The notes under the pieces were generated by a model. That model did no database searches. It was not told where the DNA came from and was given only the letters and a program-made list of their open reading frames with translations. Below are positions 7,834 to 18,453 of a stretch of DNA of 20,903 bases, in pieces (the first letter of the stretch is position 1; every line of letters starts with the position of its first letter). The translations under genes were made by a program, and so were the position numbers. The stretch lies in NCBI GenBank assembly GCA_039680225.1, contig JBDKTK010000337.1, positions 1-20,903 on the forward strand, given 5' to 3'. The DNA comes from JBDKTK01 sp039680225 (GTDB taxonomy: Bacteria; Desulfobacterota; Syntrophia; Syntrophales; UBA4778).

Positions 7834-8898
7834 TCAGCTGAATATTCTCATTATGTCGTTATAGAAGACAAAAAGCATCAGGAGGAGCAGGAGAAAGAAC
7901 CCGACCTGCTGGGCCGTTTCGCGCCACTTGATATTCACTTCCCTGCCGGTGACGAGCTCTATAAGGGTAAAAAAGAGGTGTCCTCCGTCCAGGACGGGTA
8001 TGGGCAGCAGGTTCAGCACTCCCAGGTTGATGCTCAGGATGGCCATGAAGAAAATGAAATGCATTATGCCTTTTTCAACTTCCGCACCGGCCATCTGCGC
8101 GATCAGGATCGGCCCGCCGAGAGTGTCTGCGGAAATTGTTCCCTGGATGATTTTCACGATGCTCAGGAACGTGAGTTCAGTCAGGTACCACGTCTGGCCG
8201 ACCCCCGACACGAGGGCCATGATCGGGTTCTGCCGTTTGATGAAAGTCTCCTGGGACGACTGGATGCCAAGCTTGTAAGAATCGACATCCTCCCCGAACA
8301 GGTTCTTCCCCTTCATGATGCGGCCGGCCGCAGCTATCTCAAATGTCTTCCCGGCGCGCTCGATCTTCAACTTCATTTCCCGGCCGTTGCTGTCGGCAAC
8401 CAGTTCGGCGATGTCGGGCCACGAGTTCACGGCCTTGCCGTCGATCGCCGTGATCCTGTCCCCGGCCTCGATCCCGGCGCTTGCCGCCGCGGAACCTTCC
8501 TGCACTCCTCCCACGACGTTCGACAATGTCGGGATCCCGGTCACATTTATTACCGCGAGGACCAGGACGGCAAAGAGGAAATTAAATGCCGGGCCGGCGG
8601 CGACGATGCAGAACCTTTTCCAGGGCCGCTGGGCCGAGAAGGAGCGCTGCTCGTCCTCATCGCTGACCTTGTCCGTTCCCGATTCCCCGAGCATCTTGAC
8701 GTAGCCGCCCAAGGGGATGGCCGAGACGAGGTATTCCGTTTCCCCGTATTTTCTTCCGATGAGCTTCGGGCCGAATCCCAACGAGAATTTCAGGACCCCT
8801 ACCCCGAACCATTTGGCAAAGAGGAAATGTCCCAGCTCGTGGACAAACACGAGGACCCCGAGCAGGACAATTACCGAGACAATATTTGTTGTGATCAT
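7834..8898 (-). CDS. rseP: RseP/RasP-type site-2 membrane metalloprotease
   Basis: Intramembrane zinc protease of the M50B family that cleaves anti-sigma factors and signal-peptide remnants. The 354-residue protein has the zinc motif HELGH (H20, E21, H24) in the first membrane helix, the conserved GYVKMLGE loop, a second helix VAAGPAFNFLFAVLVLA, a single PDZ domain (about 120-190, with EGSAAASAGIEAGDRI), and the third zinc-ligand helix LLPIPVLDGGH. One PDZ domain, rather than the two of the E. coli protein, is common outside gammaproteobacteria. The start ATG overlaps the dxr TAA by one base. The dxr-rseP linkage is widespread. Confidence 0.95.
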   Translation of the reverse strand: MITTNIVSVIVLLGVLVFVHELGHFLFAKWFGVGVLKFSLGFGPKLIGRKYGETEYLVSAIPLGGYVKMLGESGTDKVSDEDEQRSFSAQRPWKRFCIVAAGPAFNFLFAVLVLAVINVTGIPTLSNVVGGVQEGSAAASAGIEAGDRITAIDGKAVNSWPDIAELVADSNGREMKLKIERAGKTFEIAAAGRIMKGKNLFGEDVDSYKLGIQSSQETFIKRQNPIMALVSGVGQTWYLTELTFLSIVKIIQGTISADTLGGPILIAQMAGAEVEKGIMHFIFFMAILSINLGVLNLLPIPVLDGGHLFFTLIELVTGREVNIKWRETAQQVGFFLLLLLMLFVFYNDIMRIFS

Positions 8899-10058
8899 TA
8901 TTGGTTTCTCTTTTCGATCAAACCGGAAGCCGTCCTTCTTGCCCAGGCGTCTGCCGCGATCACGTCGGCAACCGTTTCGATCTGTCGTTTTTCATGCAGG
9001 GCCATGGCCGACCCGATGACTTCGGGGAGCTCCGTGAATCCCAGCCGGCCGGCCAGGAACGCCTCCACGGCTATCTCGTTGGCGGCGTTCAAAACCGCTG
9101 TCATTGTACCACCAATCCGCGCCGCCTCATAGGCCAGATTCAGACAGGGGAATTTTTCCCGGTCGGGCTCAATGAACTCCAGGGCGCCTTTTTTGAAGAT
9201 GTCGAGGCCGAGATCCTTTTCCGGGAGCCTGTCCGGATACGAAAGGGCATAGGCTATGGGGATGCGCATGTCCGGGATTCCCAACTGGGCTATAATGGAG
9301 CAGTCGACGAACTCCACCATGGAATGGATGATGCTCTGCGGGTGGACGGCAATTTCGATGCGCTCCGGTTCGACCCCGAAGAGCCATTTCGCTTCTATCA
9401 CTTCCAGCCCCTTGTTCATCATGGAGGCCGAGTCGATCGTGATCTTCCTGCCCATGGACCAGTTCGGGTGTTTCAGGGCGTCTTCCACAGTGATGCGGGA
9501 CAGCGCTTCTTTGGGAGTGCGCAGGAAGGGCCCCCCGGAAGCGGTCAGGATTATCTTCCGGACCCGGTCCGGGCGCTCCCCGTTTATGCACTGGAATATT
9601 GCGCTGTGCTCGCTGTCGACCGGGACCAGCCTGATCCTGTTTTCAGCGGCCTTGCGCATGACAAGCTCGCCGGCCATGACCAGCGTCTCCTTGTTAGCCA
9701 GGGCTATGTCCTTCCCCGCTTCTATTGCCGCAAGAGTCGGCAGGAGGCCGGCCGCCCCGACCATGGAGGAAACGACCATGTCGGCTTTGTCGATTGAGGC
9801 CGCAGCGGCGTAACCATATTCGCCCCAGAGTATCCGGGTCTCGTTCGCGCCCAGCTTTTCTTTGAGCGCGCGGGCATGCTGTTCGTCGATCACGGAGACA
9901 AGCGCGGGCCTGAACCGCTCGATCTGGGTTTTCAGCAGGTCAATGTTACGGCCTGCCGCGAGCGCCACGACTTCAAAATCAGAAGGCCGGGCGTCGATGA
10001 CCTTGAGGGCGTTGACGCCGATTGAGCCGGTTGATCCAAGGATGGCAATTCTTTTCAT
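8898..10058 (-). CDS. dxr: 1-deoxy-D-xylulose 5-phosphate reductoisomerase
   Basis: NADPH-dependent second enzyme of the MEP isoprenoid pathway. At 386 residues it is full length. The NADPH-binding loop LGSTGSIG is at 7-14, the ANKETLVMAG segment at 121-130, metal ligands D148 and E150 in VDSEHSA, and K216 and E219 in the MNKGLEVIEA segment that follows TIDSAS. The flexible-loop segment HPNWSMG covers the active site in homologues. It overlaps cdsA by four bases (ATGA) and rseP by one. With ispG and uppS in the same window it forms part of an isoprenoid/undecaprenyl supply cluster. Confidence 0.97.
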   Translation of the reverse strand: MKRIAILGSTGSIGVNALKVIDARPSDFEVVALAAGRNIDLLKTQIERFRPALVSVIDEQHARALKEKLGANETRILWGEYGYAAAASIDKADMVVSSMVGAAGLLPTLAAIEAGKDIALANKETLVMAGELVMRKAAENRIRLVPVDSEHSAIFQCINGERPDRVRKIILTASGGPFLRTPKEALSRITVEDALKHPNWSMGRKITIDSASMMNKGLEVIEAKWLFGVEPERIEIAVHPQSIIHSMVEFVDCSIIAQLGIPDMRIPIAYALSYPDRLPEKDLGLDIFKKGALEFIEPDREKFPCLNLAYEAARIGGTMTAVLNAANEIAVEAFLAGRLGFTELPEVIGSAMALHEKRQIETVADVIAADAWARRTASGLIEKRNQ

Positions 10059-10876
10059 ATGACAAAATAACTTACGTAATAATAAACAAAGGGGCCGATA
10101 AACAAAAGGCTGTCAATCCGGTCCAGGATCCCGCCGTGCCCGGGGAGGATCGCCCCCGAATCTTTCATGCCGGACGAACGCTTCAGGGTGGATTCGCAAA
10201 GGTCGCCTGCCTGTCCCAGGATGTTCGCCGCCACTGTCATTATAACGAGATCGGCAGTGGAAATGAATTCCAGGAAGAAGTGCCGGAAGACCAGGGCGGC
10301 TGCAATACTGCCCGCTATTGATCCCAGGGAGCCTTCTATTGTTTTCCCGGCGCTCACATTCGGGAGAAGTTTCCTCTTGCCGAAATTGCGTCCCGTATAA
10401 AATGCGGCAATGTCCCCTGCGAATGCAATGAGAAACACGAGGAAGATCAGGAAAATCCCGCTGTCCAGTTTTCGGAGCAGGATGAAATGGGCGATGAGCA
10501 CCGAGGGGTAGAAAATGGACAACGCCGTCTTGCGCAGCGGATCGAGATTGATGGCCCCCTCGCGGCACCTGTATAAAAAAAGGCAGAAGACAGCCAGGAA
10601 GGAAAGCGTCAGGGCCGCGGCAATGGGTTTAGGTCCGCCGGCATCCAGGCTGCTGTAATGGGCGGCCACGTTGATCAGCAGCGCCGCCCCGAGACATTGC
10701 GCCCTTTCAAACCCGTATTCGTCGGTGAATGCTGTCCTGTTATACTCGTGGCAGGCCATGACGGCGGCTATAATCACAAGTCCCGAGAATACGGCTTCGT
10801 TGCCGAAATATACAACCGCTCCCAGGACCGGGGCCGCCAGCAGCCCGGTCACCCATCTTTTCAAATGAGGGCTCAC
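10055..10876 (-). CDS. cdsA: Phosphatidate cytidylyltransferase (CDP-diglyceride synthase)
   Basis: Integral membrane enzyme that makes CDP-diacylglycerol from phosphatidic acid and CTP, the precursor used by PssA encoded 4 kb further along. The 273-residue protein is strongly hydrophobic with about seven to eight membrane segments. The C-terminal family signature is intact: STLKRSSGMKDSG, then LPGHGGILDRID. The start codon is GTG at 10874-10876, overlapping the uppS stop (GTGA); no earlier in-frame start fits. Confidence 0.94.
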   Translation of the reverse strand: MSPHLKRWVTGLLAAPVLGAVVYFGNEAVFSGLVIIAAVMACHEYNRTAFTDEYGFERAQCLGAALLINVAAHYSSLDAGGPKPIAAALTLSFLAVFCLFLYRCREGAINLDPLRKTALSIFYPSVLIAHFILLRKLDSGIFLIFLVFLIAFAGDIAAFYTGRNFGKRKLLPNVSAGKTIEGSLGSIAGSIAAALVFRHFFLEFISTADLVIMTVAANILGQAGDLCESTLKRSSGMKDSGAILPGHGGILDRIDSLLFIGPFVYYYVSYFVI

Positions 10877-11640
10877 GGCAGGTCACCCACGAGCTGATCG
10901 CTTGTCAGGCCGAACCTGCGTTCCCTTTTTTGATAATCGGCTATGGCTTGCAAAAGGTCTTTCTTCCGGAAGTCCGGCCACAGCACGTCGGTGAAGTAGA
11001 ATTCGGTGTACGCCGTCTGCCAGAGAAGGAAGTTGCTGATCCGGTACTCGCCGCTCGTGCGGATGAGGAGGTCGGGATCGGGTATTCCCTCCGTGTAAAG
11101 ATAATCGGAAATGTTCTTCTTCGTAATCGATGCTGCATCGAGTTTCCCGGCGGCCGAATCCCCGGCTATCCTTTTCACCGCGTCAAGTATCTCATCCCTT
11201 CCCCCATAGCTCAGGGCAAGTATAAGGGTCATCGCCGAATTGCCGGAGGTGAGCCCGATGACCTCGTTAAGGGTTTTCAGGACGCGTTCCGGAAGGGACT
11301 TGAGGTCGCCGATGGCCGCAAGACGGATGTTGTTCTTCTGCAGGGTCTTGAACTCAAGCTGAAGGAACCTTTCCAGCAGCCTCATCAGCGCGCTGACTTC
11401 CCGGTTCGGGCGGTTCCAGTTTTCGGACGAGAAGGCGTACAGGGTGAGATAACGCACGCCGATTTCGCGGCAGGCCGTGACAGTGTCGCGGACCGCGTCG
11501 ACGCCCTTTTTATGGCCGGCGACTCTTCCCAGCGCATGCTGCTTCGCCCAACGGCCGTTTCCGTCCATGATGATCGCGATGTGGGCTGGTATTCTGTCTT
11601 TATCTATTCCGGTCATTTCACTAATGAAATCAAATATCAC
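10873..11640 (-). CDS. uppS: Undecaprenyl (polyprenyl) diphosphate synthase
   Basis: Cis-prenyltransferase that extends farnesyl diphosphate with IPP to make the lipid carrier for peptidoglycan and other envelope polymers. The motif HIAIIMDGNGRWAK places the catalytic Asp at D26 in the 255-residue form. The segments YAFSSENWNRP and LLIRTSGEYRISNFLLWQ and the final ERRFG are as in the family. The annotated start is a GTG at 11638-11640 with no Shine-Dalgarno; an in-frame TGA lies 9 bases further upstream. ATG codon 9 (11614-11616) would give a protein starting MTGIDKDRIP, closer to typical family length, and also lacks a clear Shine-Dalgarno. It is the first gene after the frr terminator, so a promoter should lie in 11641-11675. 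Confidence 0.94.
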   Translation of the reverse strand: MIFDFISEMTGIDKDRIPAHIAIIMDGNGRWAKQHALGRVAGHKKGVDAVRDTVTACREIGVRYLTLYAFSSENWNRPNREVSALMRLLERFLQLEFKTLQKNNIRLAAIGDLKSLPERVLKTLNEVIGLTSGNSAMTLILALSYGGRDEILDAVKRIAGDSAAGKLDAASITKKNISDYLYTEGIPDPDLLIRTSGEYRISNFLLWQTAYTEFYFTDVLWPDFRKKDLLQAIADYQKRERRFGLTSDQLVGDLP

Positions 11641-11670
11641 AGCGCCGATTCATTTTCAACGGCTGGACAT

Positions 11671-11698
11671 AAAAGAAAGGGAGCCATGAGCTCCCTTT
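11671..11698 (-). terminator. Intrinsic terminator after frr
   Basis: On the minus strand AAAGGGAGC (11698-11690) pairs perfectly with GCTCCCTTT (11684-11676) around a 5-nt loop, followed by a T-rich run TTTCTTTT into 11671. It lies 27 nt after the frr stop and would end the rpsB-tsf-pyrH-frr transcript. The A-rich flank on the other side means it could also work on the plus strand, but no plus-strand gene is present. Confidence 0.8.
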
Positions 11699-11724
11699 TA
11701 ATTATCTTTTCACAAAGCAACAGT

Positions 11725-12282
11725 TCAGATTTCCAGGATCTCTTTTTCTTTTACGGCAAGCACCTGGTCTGTCTTCTTGATATAATCGTCCGTGATCTTC
11801 TGGACGTCCGTTTGCAGCCCGAACAGGTCGTCTTCGGAAATCTTGTTGTCTTTTTTGAGGGCCTTAAGCCGCTCGTTGGCGTCGCGCCGCTCGTTCCTGA
11901 TCCGGACCTTGCTTTCCTCCGCCATCTTCTTGACCACTTTGACAAGGTCCTTGCGCCTCTCCTGGGTGAGCTGGGGGATGTTTATCCTGATCAGCTTGCC
12001 GTCGCTGTTCGGCATCAGGCCGAGCTCCGATTTCTGGATGGCTTTTTCTATTGCGCCTATCACGCTCGCATCCCAGGGGGATATCAGGATCTGCCTGCTT
12101 TCCGGTATGGACAGGGACGCCACCTGGTTCAGCGGGGTGGCTGTACCGTAATAATCCACCTTGATGCCGTCGAGAAGGGACAGAGAAGCTCTGCCGGTCC
12201 TTACCCGGCCGAAGGACTTTTCGAGCGCCTGAAGGTCTTTGTCCATATTATCTTTCAGATCCTTGAAAATCTTCTCTTTCAT
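11725..12282 (-). CDS. frr: Ribosome recycling factor
   Basis: Splits post-termination ribosomes with EF-G. The 185-residue product beginning MKEKIFKDLKDNMDK is the normal length, with the family segments LEKSFGRVRTGRAS, PLNQVASLSIPESR, LIRINIPQLTQERRKDLVK and the C-terminal helix. The frame extends 36 codons further upstream into pyrH, but the ATG at 12280-12282 is chosen because it sits just after AAGGAGG, matches family N-termini, and overlaps the pyrH stop by four bases (ATGA). Confidence 0.97.
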   Translation of the reverse strand: MKEKIFKDLKDNMDKDLQALEKSFGRVRTGRASLSLLDGIKVDYYGTATPLNQVASLSIPESRQILISPWDASVIGAIEKAIQKSELGLMPNSDGKLIRINIPQLTQERRKDLVKVVKKMAEESKVRIRNERRDANERLKALKKDNKISEDDLFGLQTDVQKITDDYIKKTDQVLAVKEKEILEI

Positions 12283-13004
12283 TTTCCTCCTTCCACTACG
12301 GTCCCGATCCGTTTTCCGCAGATCACGTTTTGAATATTGCCTTTCTTTTCCAGGTTGAAAACGATCAGCTTGAGCCTGTTGTCCTTGCACAGGCTTATAG
12401 CTGTTGAATCCATTACTTTTAGGTTTTTAGACAAGACATCGATATAGCTGATGGTTTTGAACAGCTTTGCCTGTTTGTTCAGAACGGGGTCGCTGTCATA
12501 GACCCCATCCACCTTGGTGGCCTTCAATATGACATCGGCCTTGATCTCCAGGGCCCGGAGGCATGCGGCCGTGTCTGTTGTGAAGTACGGGTTGCCGGTC
12601 CCTGCCGCAAAGATACAGACCCTGCCCTTTTCGAGGTGGCGGACCGCCCTGCGCCTGATATATGGCTCGGCAACCTCCCTCATCTCGATGGCGGACATGA
12701 CCCGTGTGAAGATATTGAGCTTTTCAAGGGCGCTCTGCAGGGCAAGGCTGTTGATCACAGTTGCCAGCATCCCCATGTAGTCGCCGGTCGTCCTTTCAAT
12801 GCCCGCTGCGTTTTCGCCCTGCGCGCCGCGGAATATGTTCCCGCCGCCGATAACTATCCCGATCTGGGTCCCCAGCCGGGAGACCTCGGCGATCTCGGAA
12901 GATATCCTGCCGAGGACATCGTAGTCGATGCCATGGGTGCTTTTGCCCAGCAGGGCTTCCCCGCTGAGCTTGAGCAATACTCTCTTGTAGACAGGCTTGG
13001 CCAT
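12279..13004 (-). CDS. pyrH: Uridylate kinase
   Basis: Phosphorylates UMP to UDP with ATP; bacterial hexameric amino-acid-kinase-fold enzyme. The 241-residue product starting MAKPVYKRVLLKLSGEAL shows the KLSGE phosphate loop, VIGGGNIFRG, the GDYMGMLATVINSLAL segment, and FAAGTGNPYFTTDTAA. A longer frame starts at a TTG (13040) inside tsf; the ATG at 13002-13004 is preferred because GGAG lies just upstream and it begins 16 nt after the tsf stop. Position between tsf and frr is the classical order. Confidence 0.97.
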   Translation of the reverse strand: MAKPVYKRVLLKLSGEALLGKSTHGIDYDVLGRISSEIAEVSRLGTQIGIVIGGGNIFRGAQGENAAGIERTTGDYMGMLATVINSLALQSALEKLNIFTRVMSAIEMREVAEPYIRRRAVRHLEKGRVCIFAAGTGNPYFTTDTAACLRALEIKADVILKATKVDGVYDSDPVLNKQAKLFKTISYIDVLSKNLKVMDSTAISLCKDNRLKLIVFNLEKKGNIQNVICGKRIGTVVEGGK

Positions 13005-13020
13005 TCGCTCCGGCTTCAGG

Positions 13021-13623
13021 CTATTTAAGCTCCTCGCCAAGCTGGAACCGGGCGAACCTGCGGATTTTTATATTCTCGCCGGTCTTGGCGATCAGGTTGT
13101 TGACGAGGGTGCCGACCGTGATGTTCTGGTCTTTTATGAACTTCTGTTCCGTCAGGCAGACTTCCTCGAAGTACTTCTTCAGCTTGCCCGGGATGATCTT
13201 GTCCCACATTTTCTCGGGCTTGCCTTCCGTTTTCAGCTGATCGCGGTAGATGCCCCTCTCCTTTTCAAGGATCTCTTCCGGCACTTCATCAGGGTTGACA
13301 TATACCGGGTTGGTCGCCGCTATCTGCATCGCGACGTCTTTGGCAAGGGCCTTGAAATCATCCGTTTTGGCGACGAAATCGGTCTCGCAATTGACTTCCA
13401 CCAGCACGCCTATGCGGCCCTGCATGTGGATATAAGAACAAATCGTCCCTTCCTTGGCTGCCTTGGACGAACGCTTGGTCGCGGCCGAGAGGCCTTTTTT
13501 CCTGAGGTATTCGATTGATTTTTCAAAATCGCCGTTGGAGGCCTTCAGGGCCTCTTTGCAATCCATCATCCCGGCGCCGGTCTTGGTCCGGAGCTCCTTT
13601 ACCTTTTCTGCTGATATTTCCAA
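13021..13623 (-). CDS. tsf: Elongation factor Ts, short form
   Basis: Nucleotide exchange factor for EF-Tu. At 200 residues it is the short form lacking part of the C-terminal region of E. coli EF-Ts, as in many phyla. The UBA-like N-terminal domain reads VKELRTKTGAGMMDCKEAL, and the Phe-containing EF-Tu contact motif TDFV is at 81-84. The start is TTG at 13621-13623, with GGAGG about 10 nt upstream; it gives MEISAEKVKEL, which matches family starts, and no ATG is available nearby. It follows rpsB after 24 nt. Confidence 0.96.
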   Translation of the reverse strand: MEISAEKVKELRTKTGAGMMDCKEALKASNGDFEKSIEYLRKKGLSAATKRSSKAAKEGTICSYIHMQGRIGVLVEVNCETDFVAKTDDFKALAKDVAMQIAATNPVYVNPDEVPEEILEKERGIYRDQLKTEGKPEKMWDKIIPGKLKKYFEEVCLTEQKFIKDQNITVGTLVNNLIAKTGENIKIRRFARFQLGEELK

Positions 13624-13647
13624 TGCTCTAATTCCTCCTGATATCCT

Positions 13648-14460
13648 TTATTCCTGAGCTGGCGCGTTTTCGACGACTTCTGCCGAAACAATGCTCTCCG
13701 GAACATCGGATTCTTCGGAGGCCTGAGTTTCAGGAGCAGTAACTTTGTCGCTTTCAGCCTGGATTCTTTCTTCAAATTTCCTTTTCCCCTCGAGGACGGC
13801 ATCGGCTACCTTCATCGAGAATAGCTTGATGGCCCTGATGGCGTCGTCGTTGCCGGGGATTATGTAATCGATTTCGTCCGGGTCGCAGTTGGTGTCGACG
13901 ATGGAAACAAGGGGTATCCCGAGTTTCCTGGCTTCATGCACCGCGATATTTTCCTTCTTGGGGTCGACGATGAACAGCGCGCCGGGCATTCCCTTCATGC
14001 GCCTGATCCCGCCGAGAATCTTTTCGAGTTTCTCCCTTTCCTTCTTGAGGCCCATGATTTCTTTCTTGGGGAAGGCATTGATGGTCTCGTCTTCGAACAT
14101 CTTGTCGAGGCTGTTGAGCCGGTCGATGCTCTTCTTCAGCGTTTTGTAGTTGGTCAGCATGCCCCCCAGCCATCTCTGGTTGACATAGGGCATCGCCGCC
14201 CTTTCCGCTTCGGACTTGATCGATTCCTGGGCCTGTTTCTTCGTCCCGACGAACAGGACCTCGTTGCCGGACGAAACTGCATCAACAACAAAATTATACG
14301 CCACGTTGAAGAGTTCGACTGTCTGCTGGAGATCGATAATGTAGATGCCGTTGCGGGCCCCGAAGATGTAGGGCTTCATTTTGGGGTTCCACTTGTTGGT
14401 CTGGTGGCCGAAGTGGACTCCCGACTCGAGTAAAAGCTTCATTGAAATGTTTGCTGCCAT
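13648..14460 (-). CDS. rpsB: 30S ribosomal protein S2
   Basis: Structural protein of the small subunit. The 270-residue protein has the family opening MKLLLESGVHFGHQTNKWNPKM, the segment INQRWLGG-type YVNQRWLGGMLTNYKT (about 92-107), and the signature PLVSIVDTNCDPDEIDYIIPGNDD near 184-207. After about residue 240 there is an acidic, low-complexity tail (rich in E, S, P, A), which is common and poorly conserved. The ATG has AGGAG 6 nt upstream. It heads the rpsB-tsf-pyrH-frr operon. Confidence 0.98.
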   Translation of the reverse strand: MAANISMKLLLESGVHFGHQTNKWNPKMKPYIFGARNGIYIIDLQQTVELFNVAYNFVVDAVSSGNEVLFVGTKKQAQESIKSEAERAAMPYVNQRWLGGMLTNYKTLKKSIDRLNSLDKMFEDETINAFPKKEIMGLKKEREKLEKILGGIRRMKGMPGALFIVDPKKENIAVHEARKLGIPLVSIVDTNCDPDEIDYIIPGNDDAIRAIKLFSMKVADAVLEGKRKFEERIQAESDKVTAPETQASEESDVPESIVSAEVVENAPAQE

Positions 14461-14646
14461 AAATATCTCCTGTTTGTTTTTATTCCACCACTTCCTTCAT
14501 TTCGGGGCGGGACCCCTGCTATATTCGGGGCAACTCCGCTCCAATCGGGAGGTGTGTGTTTTTGCGGGGGCACTTTACATAAAGAAACCCCAATAATCAA
14601 GGCAAAAAAACGGGTTACGCGCTTTCCGCCGGGCAAAAAATCTGGT
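14461..14646 (-). promoter_or_regulatory. Promoter and structured leader of the rpsB operon
   Basis: This 186-bp gap after the argJ stop holds the likely start of the translation operon. A candidate promoter on the minus strand is TTGATT (14600-14595), 17 nt, TAAAGT (14577-14572). The roughly 105-nt leader that would follow is GC-rich and foldable: CTCC-CGATT-GGAG forms a small hairpin, and GCCCCGAA occurs twice, flanking a GGGGTCCC segment able to pair with either copy. A CCTCC in the leader could also pair with the rpsB ribosome binding site. T-tracts near 14634-14646 and 14604-14614 follow argJ, but I see no clean terminator hairpin. Promoter and folding are inference. Confidence 0.5.
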
Positions 14647-15843
14647 TTACGTGTGATAGTGGGCGTTGAGTTTTACGTAGTCGTATGTCAGGTCCGAGGT
14701 ATGCATGCTGAAGGCGGCATTGCCCATGCCGATCTTTATTTTAACCTCGAACGAATCGGCTGTCATTATTTTTAAGAGCCTGTCCGCGTCTTTCCTGACG
14801 GCCCGACCCTTGCGGAAGACCGGCACGGAGCCGATCGCAACCTCCACGCTGTCGGCAGGCAGTTTTATCCCGGCTGCGCCCGCGGCGGAGATGATCCTTC
14901 CCCAGTTGGGGTCCTGGCCGAAGAACGCGGTCTTGACCAGGTTCGATCCGGCGATCTTATAGGCGATCTTTTTCGCGTCGGCCCGGGTCGCGGCGCCCTC
15001 GACGGTTATCCGTACGGCCTTTGTCGCGCCCTCCCCGTCCCGCACCATGGCCAGCGCCAGCCCGGACAGGACTTCCGCCAGGCAATCCCTGAATTTCCGT
15101 AGGCCTGCTGTTCCGGGGCTTTTGTTGGCCGCAGCGCCGTTCGCCAGGATGAGCGCCGTGTCGTTCGTGCTCATGCAGCCGTCCACGCTGATGGCGTTAA
15201 AGCTCTCCCCGATGCAGGAGCGGAAGGTCTTTCTCAGGGACTGGATGTCGATTTCCAGGTCGGTGAGCACAAAGGAAAGCAGCGTGGCCATGTCAGGCTC
15301 GATCATTCCCGCCCCCTTGGCAATCCCGCAGACGGTAACTTCCGTGGACCCGGCTTTGAATTTGCCTAATCCTATTTTCGGGAACCGGTCCGTGGTCATG
15401 ATCGCCTCTTCGGCGGAATAGATGCCTGTTTCACTCAAGTCCCGCACCAGGTGCGGCACACCCTCCAGGACTTTGTCGACCGGGAGCGGGTTTCCGATCA
15501 CACCTGTCGATGCCACGTAAACGAGTTCGTCGTCTATCCGGAGCTTTTTCGAGACCGCCCTGGACATGGCGCGGGCCGCCCGGTAGCCTTCATTGCCGTT
15601 GGCCGCGTTTGCATTGCCGCTGTTGACAATGACGGCCTGGCCGAGGCCTGAGCCGATCCGTTCCCGGCAAAGCACGACCGGCGCCGCCTTGAAGCAATTG
15701 GTCGTGAACATCCCGGCGATTTTCGCCGGGGACGTGGAATACAGAAGGGCGAGGTCCTTCCTCCCCTTCTCCACCTTGATCCCGCAGCGGATGCCGCTCG
15801 CGAGAAATCCGGGCACCTTCAGGTTTTCAGCTTTCCAGTCCAA
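14647..15843 (-). CDS. argJ: Bifunctional ornithine acetyltransferase / N-acetylglutamate synthase
   Basis: Recycles the acetyl group from N-acetylornithine to glutamate in arginine synthesis; self-cleaves into two chains. With the chosen start it is 398 residues. The oxyanion segment STGVIG is at 112-117, and the autoproteolysis site is in KGAGMIEPDMATLLSF, with T187 as the nucleophile. The family C-terminus SDLTYDYVKLNAHYHT is present. The frame opens at a TTG at 15879 inside an AT-rich repeat; I prefer the TTG at 15841-15843 because GGAG lies 7 nt upstream and the product starts at the usual distance before PGFLASGIRCGIK. Whether it also makes N-acetylglutamate from acetyl-CoA cannot be read from sequence. 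Confidence 0.94.
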   Translation of the reverse strand: MDWKAENLKVPGFLASGIRCGIKVEKGRKDLALLYSTSPAKIAGMFTTNCFKAAPVVLCRERIGSGLGQAVIVNSGNANAANGNEGYRAARAMSRAVSKKLRIDDELVYVASTGVIGNPLPVDKVLEGVPHLVRDLSETGIYSAEEAIMTTDRFPKIGLGKFKAGSTEVTVCGIAKGAGMIEPDMATLLSFVLTDLEIDIQSLRKTFRSCIGESFNAISVDGCMSTNDTALILANGAAANKSPGTAGLRKFRDCLAEVLSGLALAMVRDGEGATKAVRITVEGAATRADAKKIAYKIAGSNLVKTAFFGQDPNWGRIISAAGAAGIKLPADSVEVAIGSVPVFRKGRAVRKDADRLLKIMTADSFEVKIKIGMGNAAFSMHTSDLTYDYVKLNAHYHT

Positions 15844-15865
15844 CTGTATGCTCCATTTTCTTTCG

Positions 15866-15898
15866 ATCTGAAATTTCAAATTTGAAATTTGAAATCTT
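15866..15898. repeat. AT-rich intergenic repeat (copy 1)
   Basis: The 60-bp gap between secA and argJ contains several overlapping copies of AAATTTCAAATTTGAAATTT-like sequence, which is self-complementary. ATCTGAAATTTCAAAT at 15866-15881 is the exact reverse complement of ATTTGAAATTTCAGAT at 20621-20636, in the nuoA-nuoB gap. Confidence 0.65.
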
Positions 15899-15903
15899 AT
15901 TTT

Positions 15904-18423
<2,520 letters not shown>

Positions 18424-18453
18424 TTACTGTATCCGTTTATATTATCCTGGTAT

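Noticed and set aside
10930..12333. A 467-codon plus-strand frame spanning uppS, the terminator and frr
   Set aside because: It is antisense to two certain genes and crosses a transcription terminator; no family resemblance.
12283..12390. A 36-codon N-terminal extension of frr
   Set aside because: It lies within pyrH, lacks homology to ribosome recycling factors, and the internal ATG has an AAGGAGG site and family-like N-terminus.
14604..14646. A Rho-independent terminator after argJ
   Set aside because: T-tracts are present but I could not find a stable hairpin immediately before them.
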